Below, piece by piece: positions 13,236 to 14,455 of a stretch of DNA of 14,455 nt (positions are counted from its first letter, which is position 1; every line of letters starts with the position of its first letter). The notes below the pieces were generated by a model, which worked only from the letters and a program-made list of their open reading frames with translations, was not told where the DNA came from and searched no databases. The stretch lies in the NCBI GenBank assembly GCA_036274055.1, contig DASUGM010000154.1, positions 1 through 14,455 of the forward strand. Direction: 5' to 3'. Made by a program: the position numbers and the translations under genes. The stretch comes from DASUGM01 sp036274055 (GTDB taxonomy: Bacteria > Acidobacteriota > Vicinamibacteria > Vicinamibacterales > SCN-69-37).

Positions 13236-13607
13236 ATGAATCGAAAGTTGTACGTAGGCAATCTGTCTTTCAACACCGAGGAACACACCCTTCAGACGCT
13301 GTTTGCCGAGGCTGGCCCGGTCCAGTCGGTCCGCGTCATGCGCGACAAGGCGACCGGCCAGTCGCGGGGGTTTGCGTTCGTCGAGATGGAGACGGATGAG
13401 GGCGCATCAGCGGCGATCGAGAAGTTTCATCAGGCGGACGTCGAAGGACGCCGGCTGACCGTAAACGAGGCGCGTCCGCAGGTGCCGCGCGGTGACCGAC
13501 CGTTCGGCGGTGGTGGCGGCGGCGGCCGCCGCTTCGGCGGTGGCGGCGGCGGTGGGTTCGACGGTGGCGGCGGTGGTGGCGGCCGTCGTCGCGAGCCGCG
13601 CTGGTAA
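13236..13607 (+). CDS. Glycine-rich RRM RNA-binding protein
   Basis: 123 residues. Residues 1-82 form a single RNA recognition motif with RNP2 LYVGNL (5-10) and RNP1 RGFAFVEM (44-51), both with the aromatic residues that stack on RNA bases. The tail (about 91-123) is three blocks of exactly seven glycines separated by RRF and FD, then RRREPRW, an RGG-like disordered region. Bacterial proteins of this kind bind single-stranded RNA and resemble cyanobacterial Rbp proteins and plant GRPs, acting in cold adaptation or mRNA localisation. ATG 13236 is preceded by AGAGGA. It is a single-gene unit bounded downstream by a strong terminator. GGT and GGC codons mix within the glycine blocks, so the blocks are repeats at protein level. 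Confidence 0.93.
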   Translation: MNRKLYVGNLSFNTEEHTLQTLFAEAGPVQSVRVMRDKATGQSRGFAFVEMETDEGASAAIEKFHQADVEGRRLTVNEARPQVPRGDRPFGGGGGGGRRFGGGGGGGFDGGGGGGGRRREPRW

Positions 13608-13628
13608 CTCGAGCGGTTTCAGACACCT

Positions 13629-13665
13629 GGGCCGGGTCCCCAACACGGGGATCCGGCCCTTTTTT
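13629..13665 (+). terminator. Intrinsic terminator after the RNA-binding protein gene
   Basis: GGGCCGGGTCCCC (13629-13641) pairs with GGGGATCCGGCCC (13647-13659) over 13 bp with one G-T wobble and the loop AACAC, followed directly by six T (13660-13665). It starts 22 nt after the stop codon. Confidence 0.93.
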
Positions 13666-13741
13666 GTCTCCGGAGGTCCCAGCCGCGCTTACGGACTTGT
13701 ATGGGCCGGAACCTCGGTCCTTGCGGTACGATGCGGGCGTG

Positions 13742-14455
13742 ATGACCTCCCGCATGCTCCGCGCTCTGGGCGCCAGCCTGGCCTTTCTTGCGTTTGGTGT
13801 CGCGCCCGCCTTCGCTCAGGATCCGCAGCCGAAGCCGCAGCCGAAGCCTCCCGGTTTCGCGAAGGAGGGCATGTACGTCGGTGTCGCCGGCCTGCCGAAC
13901 TTCGCGCTCGACGGCGTGACCTTCGACGGCCGGACGCTCTACCGGGAGATCGGCGGACCGGAAGTGGCGATTCTGCCAAAGCTCGACAGCGGCCCGATGT
14001 ACCGCATCGTCGCCGGATTCCGCGCGCGTCCGGCGGCGTTGGAATTGAGTTACGAGCGGCGCTCGCACGCCGCCTCGTTCCTGGAGATTCCAGGTAAGGC
14101 CGAGTTCAACGCGTTCAACGTCGACGCGAAAATATTCTTCCGCACCGAAGACCGGATTCAGCCGCACATCGTCGTCGGTTTTGCGTTCCCCTGGCTGTCT
14201 GTGCACAACGGCAGCTTCAGCAACGAGACCGAGACGGCCGAGGTCGACGACGCCAACTTCAGCGGCCCGGCGGCGAACTTCGAAGCCGGCGTGACCATCT
14301 TCGCGACGAATCGCATTGGCTTCAGCGTCGGCTATCACTACCGCTACATCTGGTTCACCAATTATCGCGGCGTCGGCGAGCAGGAATTCAAGCTCGTGCC
14401 GTGGTTTGGCGAGCGGACCAACAGCGCGATCGTGATGGGCTTCTATACGTTCTGA
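13742..14455 (+). CDS. Small outer-membrane beta-barrel protein
   Basis: 237 residues from ATG 13742; the frame is open upstream, but this start gives a clean signal peptide (MTSRMLRALG, hydrophobic core, APAFA before Q26). A Pro/Lys/Gln linker (QPKPQPKPP) follows, then alternating amphipathic strands rich in aromatic residues (MYRIVAGFRA, ALELSYERR, VDAKIFF, PHIVVGFAF, RIGFSVGYHYRYIWF) ending in GFYTF. A terminal phenylalanine in the last strand is the usual BAM recognition signal. About eight strands suggest an OmpA/OmpW-sized porin-like barrel. No ligand or function is evident. No Shine-Dalgarno is seen; TACGAT at 13727-13732 may be a -10 for a nearly leaderless mRNA. The stop codon is the last three bases of the window, so the gene is complete. 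Confidence 0.8.
   Translation: MTSRMLRALGASLAFLAFGVAPAFAQDPQPKPQPKPPGFAKEGMYVGVAGLPNFALDGVTFDGRTLYREIGGPEVAILPKLDSGPMYRIVAGFRARPAALELSYERRSHAASFLEIPGKAEFNAFNVDAKIFFRTEDRIQPHIVVGFAFPWLSVHNGSFSNETETAEVDDANFSGPAANFEAGVTIFATNRIGFSVGYHYRYIWFTNYRGVGEQEFKLVPWFGERTNSAIVMGFYTF

Overview
The window is GC-rich DNA that looks like an Acidobacteriota chromosome, probably a Vicinamibacteria-like (subdivision 6) lineage. The main grounds are a PadR regulator joined to a long ADOP-type (acidobacterial duplicated orphan permease) ABC permease, the tail of a second such permease at the left edge, and an exported protein family I associate with acidobacterial genomes. This is inference from gene content; there is no rRNA, tRNA or marker set here to confirm it. 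I see no phage, plasmid, IS transposase, integrase or CRISPR array.

Layout: 1-422 (+) is the C-terminus of an ADOP/FtsX permease. 616-2461 (-) holds a glycine-zipper stress-type protein, an exported DUF4177-like protein and a MarC-family membrane protein. 2612-3610 (+) is a membrane-anchored metallophosphoesterase. 3681-4925 (-) is a two-gene unit: a 29-residue single-span membrane peptide followed 3 nt later by an exported, cysteine-rich protein with kinase-fold-like motifs. 5036-6585 (+) is corA overlapping a DUF4126 membrane protein. 6616-9659 (-) is padR plus a full-length 899-residue ADOP permease, overlapping by one base. 9839-11173 (+) is argG. 11229-12964 (-) is a small basic protein overlapping a B12-binding radical SAM enzyme. 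13236-13607 (+) is a glycine-rich RRM RNA-binding protein. 13742-14455 (+) is a small outer-membrane beta-barrel protein.

Most genes are ordinary housekeeping, transport or envelope functions arranged in one- to three-gene units that alternate strand. The notable part is the space between them. All four convergent gene junctions are filled almost exactly by an inverted repeat. Three long palindromic elements (421-617, 1704-1880, 9736-9820) share one architecture: arms made of degenerate 7-8 bp tandem units, repeated in inverted orientation around a short centre. The unit differs in each element. A fourth (3611-3680) is a perfect 24-bp inverted repeat built on GGGGTCA. Element 421-617 even carries the stop codons of both flanking genes inside its matching ends.

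The best candidate for something undescribed is either this class of tandem-armed palindromes or the micropeptide plus exported kinase-like pair at 3681-4925.
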